This document shows, piece after piece, positions 8,685 through 17,675 of a DNA stretch of 64,000 bases; the first letter of the stretch is position 1, and the number at the start of each line of letters is the position of its first letter. The notes beneath the pieces were generated by a model that was given only the letters and a program-made list of their open reading frames with translations, was not told the origin of the DNA and did not search any database. The DNA is from Streptomyces odontomachi (GTDB lineage Bacteria; Actinomycetota; Actinomycetes; Streptomycetales; Streptomycetaceae): NCBI RefSeq assembly GCF_024435355.1, contig NZ_JAMJWG010000017.1, positions 62,001 through 126,000 on the forward strand, in the 5' to 3' direction. The translations under genes were made by a program, and so were the position numbers.

Positions 8685-9659
8685 ATGACCTCCGACTTCC
8701 CTCCCTCCGCTGCCTCCTCCTCTGCCGCCTCCCCGCCCGCGTCCCCCGCCGTTTCCGGACCCTCGTCCGATGTCGCCGCCTGCACCGAGCGTGCGCTGGC
8801 CAGTCTGCGGGGACTGTCCGTCGGGGACGCCCTCGGCTCCCAGTTCTTCGTGCCCGTGAACCGCCCGTTCCTGGAGCGCCGCGAGCCGCCGCCCGGTGAC
8901 TGGCAGTGGACCGACGACACGGAGATGGCCTGCTCGGTGCTGGCCGTGCTCACCGAGCACCAGCGCATCGACCAGGACGTCCTCGCCGCGTCCTTCGCCC
9001 ACCACCATGACTTCGACCGTGGCTACGGGCCCGCCGTGAACCGGCTGCTCCGGCTGGTCAGGGAGGGCGGCGACTGGCGCCGGCTCGCCGCGGAGCTGTT
9101 CAACGGCCAGGGATCGTGGGGGAACGGCGCCGCGATGCGCATCGCGCCCCTGGGGGCCTGGTACGCGTACGACCCCGAACAGGCGACGCATCAGGCGGAG
9201 ATCTCCGCCTACGTCACCCACCAGCACCAGGAGGCCGTCGTCGGCGCCATGGCGGTGGCCGCAGCCGCCGCCCTCGCCGCCGATCCGGCCGGTCCGCCCG
9301 CGCCTGCGGCGCTGCTGCGCGACGTCCTCGCGCTCATCCCGCGCAGTGCGGTGGCCGCGGGGCTGCACCGGGCGAGCGAGATGCTCGACTACGAGGACGC
9401 GGCGACCGTCGCGGCCGTCCTCGGCTGCGGGCGCCGCACCTCGGCACCCGACACGGTGCCGTTCGCGCTCTGGTCGGCGGCCCGCGGTCTGCGCGACTAC
9501 GCGCAGGCATTCTGGGCGACCGCACAGGTCGGCGGCGATGTGGACACGACCTGCGCGATCGTCGGGGGGATCGTGGCGTCCGGCGCCCCGGGCGCCCCGC
9601 CCGCGCCCTGGCTGGCCCGGACGGAGACCCTGCCGGACTGGCTGCCGACGTCGCGGTAG
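8685..9659 (+). CDS. ADP-ribosylglycohydrolase family protein
   Basis: A 324-residue hydrolase of the ADP-ribosylglycohydrolase (DraG/ARH) fold, which removes ADP-ribose from proteins or small molecules using two magnesium ions. Metal-binding motifs are present: GLSVGDALGSQFF near residue 43, QWTDDTEMACSVL near 76, and VGGDVDTTCAIVGGI near 289. The first 30 residues are a Ser/Ala/Pro-rich tail. The ATG at 8685 overlaps a GGCAGG ribosome region. It follows the histidine phosphatase closely; a strong hairpin begins ten bases after its stop. Confidence 0.88.
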   Translation: MTSDFPPSAASSSAASPPASPAVSGPSSDVAACTERALASLRGLSVGDALGSQFFVPVNRPFLERREPPPGDWQWTDDTEMACSVLAVLTEHQRIDQDVLAASFAHHHDFDRGYGPAVNRLLRLVREGGDWRRLAAELFNGQGSWGNGAAMRIAPLGAWYAYDPEQATHQAEISAYVTHQHQEAVVGAMAVAAAAALAADPAGPPAPAALLRDVLALIPRSAVAAGLHRASEMLDYEDAATVAAVLGCGRRTSAPDTVPFALWSAARGLRDYAQAFWATAQVGGDVDTTCAIVGGIVASGAPGAPPAPWLARTETLPDWLPTSR

Positions 9660-9668
9660 AACGGCCGA

Positions 9669-9710
9669 AGCCGGGTCCGCGCCCCCTCGCTCTCAGGGCG
9701 CGACCCGGCT
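9669..9710 (+). terminator. Hairpin after ADP-ribosylglycohydrolase
   Basis: AGCCGGGTCCGCGCCC (9669-9684) pairs with GGGCGCGACCCGGCT (9696-9710) with one bulge and an 11-base loop. There is no T-tract, as is common in Streptomyces. A second GC-rich dyad lies at about 9737-9794, before the convergent MFS gene. Confidence 0.7.
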
Positions 9711-9830
9711 CCGACACCGATCCCCGTACCCGTGGTGCCGCCCCCTGCGGCCCCGGGCATCCCTCCGGGGATCTCTCCGGCCTGCGCCGCAGGGGCCCCC
9801 AACACCGCTCCCCTGCGCCGCAGGCGTGCC

Positions 9831-11378
9831 TCATCCGCCGGCCGGACCGGCCGCGCCCGCCAGGGCCTCCAGGTCGCTCTTGCGCACCCGGATGACCATC
9901 AGTGCGGTGATCATGGCCAGCACGGCCATGGCGACAGCCGGCACGAAGGCGGTGGAGATGCCGTGGGCCAGCACCTCGTGGCTCCAGGGCGCCGGGAACT
10001 GGTGCGTCTTCGCGAACGCCGCCTGCTGCTGGGGTGTCGCATGGGCCATGAAGTCGGGCAGCTGCTTGGTCGCCTCGTCACGGCTGGCCGTGCCGAAGAC
10101 CGTGGTCAGGATGGCGAGGCCGATCGACCCGCCGACCTGCTGGGTGGCGTTGAGCAGGCCCGAAGCGGCGCCCGCCTCGTGCTGGGCCACGCCGGAGACC
10201 GCCGTGAGGGTGAGGGTGACGAAGTTCAGGCCCATGCCGAAGCCGAACACCATCATGGGGCCCAGCACCCCGCCGAGGTAGGAGCTGTCGGGACTGATCA
10301 TCGTCTGCCAGCAGAGGCCCACCACGGCGATCAGCGTGCCCGAGACCATGAACGGCTTGGGGCCGAGCACCGGCAGCAGGCGCTGGGACAGCCCGGCGCC
10401 GATCGCGATGACCACGGTCACCGGCAGGAAGGCCAGACCTGCCCGGATGGGCGAGTAATCCAGAACGTTCTGGACGAAAAGTACGATGAAGAAGAACATG
10501 CCGAACATCGCCGCGGCCAGGCTGAGCATGATCACATACGTGCCGGAGCGGTTGCGGTCGGCGAACATCCGCAGGGGCGTGATCGGTTCCCTGGCGCGGC
10601 TCTCGACGGCCGCGAAGAGCAGCAGCAGCACGACCGCGGCGCCGAACGAGCCGAGCGTCAGATCATCGCGCCAGCCCTGCTCGGACGCCCTGATGAAGCC
10701 GTACACCAGCGCGACCATGCCCAACGTGGAGGTCAGGGCGCCCGCGATGTCGAAGCGGCCGGAATGGCGCTCCGACTCGGCGATGTAGAGCGGCGTGAGG
10801 AAGGCGATCGCGATGCCGATGGGCACGTTGACGAAGAGCACCCACCGCCAGTCGAGCCACTGGGTGAGCATGCCGCCCGCCAGCATCCCGATGGCGCCGC
10901 CGCCCGCGGAGACCGCGGCGAAGACACCGAAGGCGCGGTTGCGCTCGGGGCCCTCCGGGAAGGTCGTCGTGACCAGCGCCAGCGAGGTGGGCGAGGCGAT
11001 GGCGCCGCCGACGCCCTGGAGGACCCGCGCAGCCAGCAGCTGCCAGGGCTCCTGGGCGAGTCCACCGAGCAGCGACGCCAGCGTGAAGAGCAGGATGCCG
11101 GTCAGGAAGACCCGGCGACGCCCGAGGATGTCACCCGCACGACCGCCGAGCAGCAGCAGACCGCCGAAGGTGAGGGTGTAGGCACTGACCACCCAGGTGA
11201 GATCGGTGGTCGAGAACTGGAGTGCGGTCTGGATGTGCGGGAGCGCGATATTCACAATCGTCGTGTCGAGTACGACCATGAGTTGGCACGCCGCGATGAC
11301 GGCGAGTGCGATGCCGGGCCGCGCCGACCGGCGTGTCGTATCGAGCTTCGGGTCGTCGAGCAAAGGAGAGGTTGTCAC
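9831..11378 (-). CDS. MFS drug exporter, DHA2 (EmrB/QacA) family
   Basis: A 515-residue proton-driven exporter with about 14 membrane segments. TM1 carries VVLDTTIVNIALPHIQ (motif D1 of the 14-TM drug exporters), followed by GGRAGDILGRRRVF (motif A) near residue 80 and RVLQGVGGAIASPTSLAL (motifs B/C) near 110. The substrate is presumably a toxic hydrophobic compound. The start is taken at GTG 11378 (MTTSPLL), eight bases after GGGGGA; GTG 11393 is possible. It diverges from a TetR regulator with two palindromic operators between, the usual arrangement for an inducible efflux pump. Confidence 0.92.
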   Translation of the reverse strand: MTTSPLLDDPKLDTTRRSARPGIALAVIAACQLMVVLDTTIVNIALPHIQTALQFSTTDLTWVVSAYTLTFGGLLLLGGRAGDILGRRRVFLTGILLFTLASLLGGLAQEPWQLLAARVLQGVGGAIASPTSLALVTTTFPEGPERNRAFGVFAAVSAGGGAIGMLAGGMLTQWLDWRWVLFVNVPIGIAIAFLTPLYIAESERHSGRFDIAGALTSTLGMVALVYGFIRASEQGWRDDLTLGSFGAAVVLLLLFAAVESRAREPITPLRMFADRNRSGTYVIMLSLAAAMFGMFFFIVLFVQNVLDYSPIRAGLAFLPVTVVIAIGAGLSQRLLPVLGPKPFMVSGTLIAVVGLCWQTMISPDSSYLGGVLGPMMVFGFGMGLNFVTLTLTAVSGVAQHEAGAASGLLNATQQVGGSIGLAILTTVFGTASRDEATKQLPDFMAHATPQQQAAFAKTHQFPAPWSHEVLAHGISTAFVPAVAMAVLAMITALMVIRVRKSDLEALAGAAGPAGG

Positions 11379-11402
11379 AATTGGGTCCCCCACAAGTGCG
11401 TT

Positions 11403-11472
11403 AGTGAACGGTCACGTTCACTGTCGCGCCCTACGGTAATGAGTCCCCAACAGTGAACGCAAGCGTTCACTG
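11403..11472. promoter_or_regulatory. Two TetR operators in MFS/tetR spacer
   Basis: AGTGAACG-GTCA-CGTTCACT at 11403-11422 and CAGTGAACGC-AA-GCGTTCACTG at 11451-11472 share the core AGTGAACG/CGTTCACT. They flank a minus-strand promoter, so repressor bound at both would shut the exporter; the second also lies close upstream of tetR. Confidence 0.85.
11433..11462 (-). promoter_or_regulatory. Putative MFS promoter
   Basis: TTGCGT (11462-11457) and TACCGT (11438-11433) are separated by 18 bases on the minus strand. The -35 lies inside the upstream operator, and the start point falls just before the other one. Confidence 0.6.
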
Positions 11473-11549
11473 GAGCTGCCGGCTGGGCGTGTCTGTCACC
11501 GCTCGTGCGAACAACGGATGTTCAACGGAAGTGCAACGGAGAGTCACCG

Positions 11550-12173
11550 ATGGTTACTTCGCGTGGGACGGCCCCCTCCCCAGGTCCGTCCGTCATGCGT
11601 CGCCGCGGCGCCGTGCTGGAGAGCGCGATCCTCGAGGCGGCGCTGGATCAGCTCGGCACGGTCGGTTGGAACGGCCTCACGATGGAGGGCGTGGCCACGA
11701 ACGCGCAGACCGGCAAGGCCGCCGTCTACCGCCGCTGGCCCACGAAGGAGGAACTGGTCGCGGAGGCGTTGAAGCGTGCCCTGCCGACGCTCGACCGGGC
11801 GCCTGATCTCGGCAGCGTCCGCGCGGATCTGCTGGCGCTCTGTCACCAGGTGCGCGACGCGATGTTCTCGCGCCCCGGCTTCGCGCTCCGCGCCGTCCTT
11901 CACGAATGCGACATGTCGACGGCCGAGCGGTTCCACCGGGTGATCACCGACGGGGTCGTCCACCCGACCGTCGAGCTGATCGAGGAGGTCGTGCTCCGCG
12001 GCGTCGAACGGGGCGAGGTGCGCCCGCAGGCCGCGCACTCCTACGTCTACGACGTGATGCCCGCGATGCTGATGTACCGCTCGAAGGTGTGCGCGAGCGA
12101 ATGGGAGGCGAAGGACCTGGAGGAGATGGTCGACTGCCTCATGCTTCCGCTGCTGCTGCCGCGATCCGACTGA
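11550..12173 (+). CDS. TetR family repressor of the adjacent MFS exporter
   Basis: A 207-residue TetR regulator. The helix-turn-helix spans about residues 18-64 (AILEAALDQLGTVGWNGLTM, then VATNAQTGKAAVYRRWPTKE), followed by a TetR_C-type domain ending in a hydrophobic helix. The ATG at 11550 has GGAGAG about eight bases upstream; the frame is open further upstream but without a better site. It is divergent from the DHA2 exporter and surely binds the two AGTGAACG palindromes in the spacer. Confidence 0.9.
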   Translation: MVTSRGTAPSPGPSVMRRRGAVLESAILEAALDQLGTVGWNGLTMEGVATNAQTGKAAVYRRWPTKEELVAEALKRALPTLDRAPDLGSVRADLLALCHQVRDAMFSRPGFALRAVLHECDMSTAERFHRVITDGVVHPTVELIEEVVLRGVERGEVRPQAAHSYVYDVMPAMLMYRSKVCASEWEAKDLEEMVDCLMLPLLLPRSD

Positions 12174-12301
12174 CGCGGCGGGGCGCGGACGGGGCAACTC
12201 CGTGGCCGCGGTGGGGTGTCGGGGCACCGGGCGGCGCGGCGCCGGGCAGGGCCGGGGCGGTTGCCCGCACGGGAACCCGGCGGCGTAGGCTGAGACCTGT
12301 C

Positions 12302-13009
12302 ATGGCGTACGAACCACCCACCCACACCGTCGAGCGCTCCCTTCGCGCCACCACCGGAGCGAAGCTCGTCGCAGGTATCGACGAGGTGGGACGGGGGGCG
12401 TGGGCAGGCCCCGTCACCGTGTGCGCCGCGATCACCGGACTGCGCCGGCCGCCGGACGGCCTCACCGACTCCAAGCTGCTCACCGTGAAGCGGCGCACCG
12501 CCCTCGCGGAGATCCTTCAGGGTTGGGTCACCTCGCACGCCCTCGGGCACGCGTCCCCCGAGGAGATCGACGACATGGGAATGACCGCGGCCCTGCGGCT
12601 CGCCGCATCGCGGGCCCTGGACGCGCTGCCGGTACGCCCGGACGCCGTGATCCTCGACGGGAAGCACGACTACCTCGGGGCGCCCTGGCGGGTCCGTACG
12701 GTCATCAAGGGGGACCGCTCCTGCGTGTCCGTCGCCGCGGCGTCGGTACTCGCGAAAGTGGCGCGCGACACAATGATGGCGGAACTCGGCTCAGACCATG
12801 CAGAATTTGATTTTGCGGTCAACGCCGGCTACCCGTCGCCGGTGCACCAGGCCGCGCTGAAGGAATGGGGCCCCACCCCATACCACCGGCTCACGTGGGC
12901 GTATCTTGATGCGCTGCCCCAGTGGCGGCACCTGAAGAAGGCCCGCGCCTGGGCTACCGGAGCCATCCCCGCGATCGAAGGCCAGCTCGGCTTGGAACTC
13001 GACGTCTGA
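12302..13009 (+). CDS. rnhB: Ribonuclease HII
   Basis: A 235-residue ribonuclease HII, which cuts the RNA strand of RNA-DNA hybrids and nicks at single ribonucleotides in DNA. The catalytic acids are visible: D and E in AGIDEVGRGAWAGPV near residue 24, D in VILDGKHDYLG near 118, and the last D in KVARDTMMAEL near 153. Length is normal. The ATG at 12302 follows AGGCTGAG. A conserved hypothetical gene starts 67 bases downstream. Confidence 0.95.
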   Translation: MAYEPPTHTVERSLRATTGAKLVAGIDEVGRGAWAGPVTVCAAITGLRRPPDGLTDSKLLTVKRRTALAEILQGWVTSHALGHASPEEIDDMGMTAALRLAASRALDALPVRPDAVILDGKHDYLGAPWRVRTVIKGDRSCVSVAAASVLAKVARDTMMAELGSDHAEFDFAVNAGYPSPVHQAALKEWGPTPYHRLTWAYLDALPQWRHLKKARAWATGAIPAIEGQLGLELDV

Positions 13010-13076
13010 CGCTCCGTTCGCACTTGTGTGCCACCCGCCGGGGCGATACGCAACGGCGTTTGATAGATATCCACTC

Positions 13077-13736
13077 ATGCCTCTCATACCCGAGGAGCCT
13101 CAGATTCACGAGAGTGCGCAGGGTTCCCGCGCCGCCTCGGCCAGCGGCCGCAGCGCGCCGACCCCTCGTCCCGTACCCGGTCCGCGTCCCGCACCCGCGC
13201 CGCGACCCGGCCGGCCGGGCCCCGCCCGGCCGAAGCCGCCCGCGCAGCGTGCGCCGCGCGAAACACCGGCTGTCACGTCGGTGCCGGCCGCCCCGGCACC
13301 GTCCCCCTCATCGACCTCGTCCACCGTTTCCGCCCCCGAGGCGTCGGCGCCGCAGATCCAGCTGGTTCCGGCATCCGTCGAAGGCGCCCTGGACGCTGCG
13401 GAAGAAGCCGTCGACCTGCTGTTGGAGTCGGGTCGGGCGCCGGGCGACGTCCTGGTGATCACGACCGGCGACCCGCACCCCTGGGCCGCCCATGAGCTGT
13501 CCTTCGGTGCGGACGCCTACTGGGCGCAACACGACGCCGGCGACGACGTGTTCTACGCCGCCGCCGCCGACGTGGCGCGTGCCGAGCAGCGTTCCGTGGT
13601 CGTCGTCGCGGTCAACGGTGGGTCCGATGAGTCCGCCGCCACCGCCCTCCCGCTCGCCCTCAGCCGGGCAGGCGCCCTGCTGATCGTCTGTGGTGACCCG
13701 CAGCGCATCAACGCGGTGCTGGGCGCGGGGGTCTGA
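13077..13736 (+). CDS. Conserved Streptomyces hypothetical with proline-rich N-terminus
   Basis: A 219-residue protein in two parts. Residues 1-95 are Pro/Ala/Arg-rich and presumably disordered; residues 98-219 form a compact domain (IQLVPASVEGALDAAEEAVD, then LVITTGDPHPWAAHELSFG, then ALPLALSRAGALLIVCGDPQ). The last stretch resembles the C-terminal strand-helix-strand of UvrD-type SF1 helicases (ALSRA...LVVVGDP), but no Walker A or B motif is present, so it cannot be a helicase. It follows rnhB. Function unknown. Confidence 0.75.
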   Translation: MPLIPEEPQIHESAQGSRAASASGRSAPTPRPVPGPRPAPAPRPGRPGPARPKPPAQRAPRETPAVTSVPAAPAPSPSSTSSTVSAPEASAPQIQLVPASVEGALDAAEEAVDLLLESGRAPGDVLVITTGDPHPWAAHELSFGADAYWAQHDAGDDVFYAAAADVARAEQRSVVVVAVNGGSDESAATALPLALSRAGALLIVCGDPQRINAVLGAGV

Positions 13737-13857
13737 ACCCCGAAGGGCCGGATCCCGGACACCGGGGACCGGGACCGGACCTAGGTCGTCAGGTGCCTCG
13801 GACGTCCGAACCCGGGTGCTGAACCCGGACTTCGGTCGCCGGGGCGCGTCGGCGCAA

Positions 13858-13901
13858 GTGGGGGCACCTCCCACGCCCTTAAGGCAGTGGGGGAGTGCAC
13901 C
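13858..13901. repeat. Streptomyces GGGGCACCTCCC-type intergenic repeat
   Basis: An imperfect inverted repeat (GGGGGCACCTCCCACG ... GCAGTGGGGGAG) of the kind scattered through many Streptomyces genomes in intergenic DNA. It lies between convergent genes and may act as a terminator-like hairpin. Recognised from memory of the motif; copy number cannot be tested here. Confidence 0.55.
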
Positions 13902-13916
13902 GGGGGCGCGCCGCGC

Positions 13917-14555
13917 TCAGCGGGCCGCCGCGCGGCGCTGGACCTCCGAGGCCCCGCCGCCGGCGCGCGGCGGGGGTGACTCGGGGCCGCCCAGCGGTTC
14001 CGGTGACGATGCCGCGTTGGGCCGCCGCCCGCCGCGCCCCTCACCCATGACCTGCCAGCCGTCCCCGGTCAGCGTGATGTAGGCACCGCACCGCAGCCCG
14101 TGCAGCGTGCAGGCGTCCCGCAGCCCCCACATCCACGCACCGTCCTCCTCCGTCCAACGCGCGTCCCCTTCCCGGCAGTACATCAGTACCGCCGTACGCA
14201 CCGGCGTACGGCGCCTGAGGTCGTGCGGTATCACCCGGCGCAGCTGCGACAGCAGTGCGTTGCGGAACATCCAGCCGTCCGGGGGCGCCGGTCGTCGAAC
14301 GAACGAGGCGCTGGCATTGAGCCGTTCCTCGGGGTCGAGGACGGCCACCACGGCCATCGTCAACGTGGGCCGGTGCCGGGAGTGCAGCCCGCTGACCACC
14401 TCGCGCGGACTGCGCAGCAGCGGAATGCCCGCGGTGGCCCACTGCGCCGGTTCCAGGAAGCGGGACGTCTGGTGGGTGGAGTCGGCGGACAACTCGGCGG
14501 TCTTCGTGTACGGCGAGGCTGGGTCCGCCGTGGCCGGAGTGAATCCGAAGGCCAT
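13917..14555 (-). CDS. Conserved hypothetical protein
   Basis: A 212-residue protein. A mixed alpha/beta core covers residues 60-180 (HRPTLTMAVVAVLDPEERL, LSQLRRVIPHDLRRRTPVRT, CREGDARWTEEDGAWMWG, CTLHGLRCGAYITLTGDGW), and a Pro/Gly/Arg-rich tail follows. The core recalls actinobacterial proteins related to JAB/RadC-like hypotheticals, but no metal-binding motif is seen and I do not assign a function. The start at 14555 (MAFGF) has AAGGGAGAA directly upstream. It lies convergent to the helicase-like hypothetical and divergent to the RecQ gene. Confidence 0.7.
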   Translation of the reverse strand: MAFGFTPATADPASPYTKTAELSADSTHQTSRFLEPAQWATAGIPLLRSPREVVSGLHSRHRPTLTMAVVAVLDPEERLNASASFVRRPAPPDGWMFRNALLSQLRRVIPHDLRRRTPVRTAVLMYCREGDARWTEEDGAWMWGLRDACTLHGLRCGAYITLTGDGWQVMGEGRGGRRPNAASSPEPLGGPESPPPRAGGGASEVQRRAAAR

Positions 14556-14882
14556 GGTTCTCCCTTCGGCAACGCACGAGACGGGCGGGGGCGAGGGCCT
14601 CTCGTCCGGATCATGCTGGGCTCGCCAGCCGTCTTTCCGTTCGAGAGACCCTGAGTCGTGGGGGAGCGCACCACGGACAGCCCGTTCCGGACCTCGGACG
14701 GGTCGCGCGGGAGCGAGGACAATTCTTCCCTTCGTACAGGCTTGCGGCAACGAGCAAGCGCCGCGTACGTCGTCTTCCGGGCAGAGAGATCGGACCTACC
14801 CGCGGTCCGCGGACCCTATGCACCGTTCTCCTCACGCTGAGTGAGGTGGCTGATTGTCGGTGCCATCGGGTTGCATGGGGGC
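14556..14882. other. Divergent intergenic region upstream of RecQ
   Basis: About 327 bases between a minus-strand hypothetical and the RecQ-like gene. Small frames here have no support. It presumably contains both promoters; none could be picked out with confidence. Confidence 0.4.
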
Positions 14883-17042
14883 ATGGACGAACGGGAGCTG
14901 CGCGCGGAAGCCGACGCCATCCTTGCCGAGCTCGTCGGTGATCCGGACGGCTCGGCACGGTTGCGGGAGGACCAGTGGCAGGCGGTGGCGGCGCTGGTGC
15001 TTCAGCGCCGGCGTGCGCTGGTGGTGCAGCGCACCGGCTGGGGCAAGTCGGCGGTGTACTTCGTGGCCACCGCCCTGCTGCGGCGGCGCGGCTCGGGCCC
15101 GACGGTGATCGTCTCACCGCTGCTGGCGCTGATGCGCAACCAGGTCGAGTCGGCGGCCCGGGCCGGCATCCGGGCGCGCACCATCAACTCGGCCAACCCG
15201 GAGGAATGGGACGCCATCTACGAGGAGGTGGAGCGCGGCGAGACCGATGTCCTCCTGGTCAGCCCGGAACGCCTCAACTCGGTGGACTTCCGCGAGCAGC
15301 TGCTGCCCAAGCTCGCGGCCACGACCGGCCTGCTGGTGGTCGACGAAGCGCACTGCATCTCCGACTGGGGCCATGACTTCCGCCCCGACTACCGCCGGCT
15401 GCGGGCGATGCTCGCCGGTCTCGCCCCCGGGGTACCGGTACTCGCCACCACAGCGACCGCCAATGCGCGGGTCACCGCCGACGTGGCCGAGCAGTTGGGC
15501 ACCGGCGCCGGCGAGGCCCTGGTGCTGCGCGGCACGCTGGAGCGGGAGAGCCTGCGGTTGGGCGTGGTGCGGCTGCCGGACGCCGCGCACCGGCTGGCCT
15601 GGCTCGCCGAGCACCTGGACGAGCTCACCGGCTCCGGAATCATCTACACGCTGACGGTGGCCGCGGCGGAGGAGGCCACCGCCTACCTGCGCCAGCGCGG
15701 CTTCGACGTGGCCTCCTACACGGGCCGCACGGAGCACGCCGACCGGTTGCAGGCCGAAGCCGACCTGCTGGAGAACCGGGTCAAGGCACTGGTCGCCACG
15801 TCGGCGCTGGGCATGGGCTTCGACAAGCCGGACCTCGGCTTCGTGCTCCACCTCGGCTCGCCGTCCTCGCCGATCGCGTACTACCAGCAGGTGGGGCGCG
15901 CCGGACGCGGGGTCGAGCACGCCGATGTGCTGCTGCTGCCGGGCAAGGAGGACGAGGCCATCTGGCGCTACTTCGCCGACACCGCCTTCCCGCCCGAGGA
16001 CCAGGTGCGCCAGGCACTCGCGGCCCTCGCCGACGCGGGCCGGCCGCTGTCGGTGCCGGCCCTGGAGGCATCGGTCGACCTGCGGCGCAGCCGGCTGGAG
16101 ACCATGCTGAAGGTGCTGGACGTCGACGGTGCGGTCAAGCGCGTGAAGGGCGGTTGGACGGCCACGGGCGCCGCATGGACGTACGACGCCGAGCGTTACG
16201 CCTGGGTGGCACGGCAGCGGGCCGCCGAGCAGCAGGCCATGCGCGACTACGTCAGCACGTCCCGGTGCCGGATGGAGTTCCTGCGCCGGCAGCTGGACGA
16301 CGAGGCGGCGGCCCCGTGCGGCCGGTGCGACACCTGCGCGGGCGCCTGGGTCGACGCCGCCGTGACGGCGGAGACCCTGTCGGCGGCGACGAAGGAACTC
16401 GACCGCCCCGGGGTGGAGATCGAGCCGCGCCGCATGTGGCCGACGGGCATGGCCGCCCTGGGCATCGACCTCAAGGGACGCATCCCGGCCACGCAGCAGT
16501 GCGCCACCGGGCGTGCCCTGGGGCGGCTCTCCGACATCGGCTGGGGCAACCGGCTGCGCCCGCTGCTGGCCGAGAACGCGCCGGACGGCCAGGTCCCCGA
16601 CGATGTCCTGCGCGCCGCGGTGGACGTCATCGCCGACTGGGCACGCTCCCCGGGTGGCTGGGCGCCCAGCGTTCCGGACGCCGCTGCCCGGCCGGTGGGA
16701 GTCGTCGCGGTACCGTCCCTGGCCCGCCCGCAGCTGGTGGGTTCGCTCGCCCAGGGCATCGCCACCATCGGTCGCCTCCCCTTCCTGGGCGCCCTCACCC
16801 ACACCGGGCCGGGCGAGGGACACACGGCACGCCGCAGCAACTCCGCGCAACGCCTGCGGGCGCTGTCCGGCGCCTTCTCCGTCTCCGGCGAACTGGCCGA
16901 CGCCCTGACCCACTCACCGGGCCCCGTCCTGCTCGTCGACGACTACACCGACTCCGGCTGGACCCTCGCGGTCGCCGCCCGCCTCCTCCGCCAGGCCGGC
17001 AGCGACCGCGTCCTTCCGCTGGTCCTCGCCGCGGCGGGCTGA
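14883..17042 (+). CDS. RecQ-family DNA helicase fused to a phosphoribosyltransferase-like domain
   Basis: A 719-residue protein. Residues 30-360 are a RecQ-type SF2 helicase: Q-box region REDQWQAVAALVLQRR, Walker A as QRTGWGKSAVYF near 56, DEAH box VVDEAHCISDWGHDF near 155, motif III ATTATAN near 190, and motif VI QQVGRAGRG near 335. A cysteine cluster (SRCRMEFLRRQ ... CGRCDTCAG, residues about 455-485) is the RecQ zinc-binding module. The C-terminal 170 residues carry PVLLVDDYTDSGWTLAVAAR, a PRPP-binding loop of type I phosphoribosyltransferases. Start taken at ATG 14883 because the 14 residues upstream are not helicase-like. Probable role: DNA repair with an unusual nucleotide-linked domain. 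Confidence 0.9.
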   Translation: MDERELRAEADAILAELVGDPDGSARLREDQWQAVAALVLQRRRALVVQRTGWGKSAVYFVATALLRRRGSGPTVIVSPLLALMRNQVESAARAGIRARTINSANPEEWDAIYEEVERGETDVLLVSPERLNSVDFREQLLPKLAATTGLLVVDEAHCISDWGHDFRPDYRRLRAMLAGLAPGVPVLATTATANARVTADVAEQLGTGAGEALVLRGTLERESLRLGVVRLPDAAHRLAWLAEHLDELTGSGIIYTLTVAAAEEATAYLRQRGFDVASYTGRTEHADRLQAEADLLENRVKALVATSALGMGFDKPDLGFVLHLGSPSSPIAYYQQVGRAGRGVEHADVLLLPGKEDEAIWRYFADTAFPPEDQVRQALAALADAGRPLSVPALEASVDLRRSRLETMLKVLDVDGAVKRVKGGWTATGAAWTYDAERYAWVARQRAAEQQAMRDYVSTSRCRMEFLRRQLDDEAAAPCGRCDTCAGAWVDAAVTAETLSAATKELDRPGVEIEPRRMWPTGMAALGIDLKGRIPATQQCATGRALGRLSDIGWGNRLRPLLAENAPDGQVPDDVLRAAVDVIADWARSPGGWAPSVPDAAARPVGVVAVPSLARPQLVGSLAQGIATIGRLPFLGALTHTGPGEGHTARRSNSAQRLRALSGAFSVSGELADALTHSPGPVLLVDDYTDSGWTLAVAARLLRQAGSDRVLPLVLAAAG

Positions 17043-17100
17043 GCGGCGGGGGCGGTATTCCCTTGGCGCAGGGTCCCGTCCGGCGGGCATCCTGGAATGC

Positions 17101-17580
17101 ATGATCCGGGTCAGGGACGCCGCGAAGGGGGACGCCGCGGGGCTCGTCGAGCTGCACGCCGGCGTTCATGAACTGCATGCCGGGCAGCGGCCCGACGTCT
17201 TCGTCGGGGAACCGGACCAGGCACGGGTCGAGGCCTTTTTCCACGGCCTCGTCGATGAGCCCGCCGTGCACGTCCTGGTGGCCGAAGCGGCCTCTGACGG
17301 GTCGGTCGTCGGATATGCCGTGGCCCGGGTGGTGGAGCGCGAAGCCGGTCTGCACGTCCACCGGAGCGCGGCGATGAAGCTGGAGCACCTCGCCGTGGAT
17401 CCCGTCGCCTCGCGCGGCGGGGTGGGAAGTGCGCTCCTGGAGGCGGTACGTGAGCGCGGCCGTGCGGCGGGCTGCCGGCGGCTGCACGTCAACGTGTGGT
17501 CCTTCAACACGTCGGCCCGGTCCTTTTACGAGGCCCGCGGTCTGGTGCCGATGAAGCAGCAACTCGAGCAGGACATCTGA
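17101..17580 (+). CDS. GNAT family N-acetyltransferase
   Basis: A 159-residue acetyl-CoA-dependent acyltransferase. It begins IRVRDAAKGDAAGLVELHAG, has the acetyl-CoA loop LEHLAVDPVASRGGVGSALL near residue 97 (motif A, R/QxxGxG/A in the form SRGGVG) and ends with NVWSFNTSARSFYEARGLVP (motif B). Substrate is not predictable. It starts 58 bases after the RecQ gene and may be cotranscribed with it. Confidence 0.88.
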   Translation: MIRVRDAAKGDAAGLVELHAGVHELHAGQRPDVFVGEPDQARVEAFFHGLVDEPAVHVLVAEAASDGSVVGYAVARVVEREAGLHVHRSAAMKLEHLAVDPVASRGGVGSALLEAVRERGRAAGCRRLHVNVWSFNTSARSFYEARGLVPMKQQLEQDI

Positions 17581-17675
17581 GCGTCCGACCAGGACACGAG
17601 GGGGCTGCGGGAGCGCACGAGCCGACTGCGGGAAACCGTCATCGGCGGTGATCGCCGCGAGTAAGGTACCGGCCC

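Noticed and set aside
9732..11456. A 574-codon plus-strand frame
   Set aside because: It is the shadow of the MFS exporter on the other strand; the product is a Gln/Arg/His-rich sequence without family resemblance.
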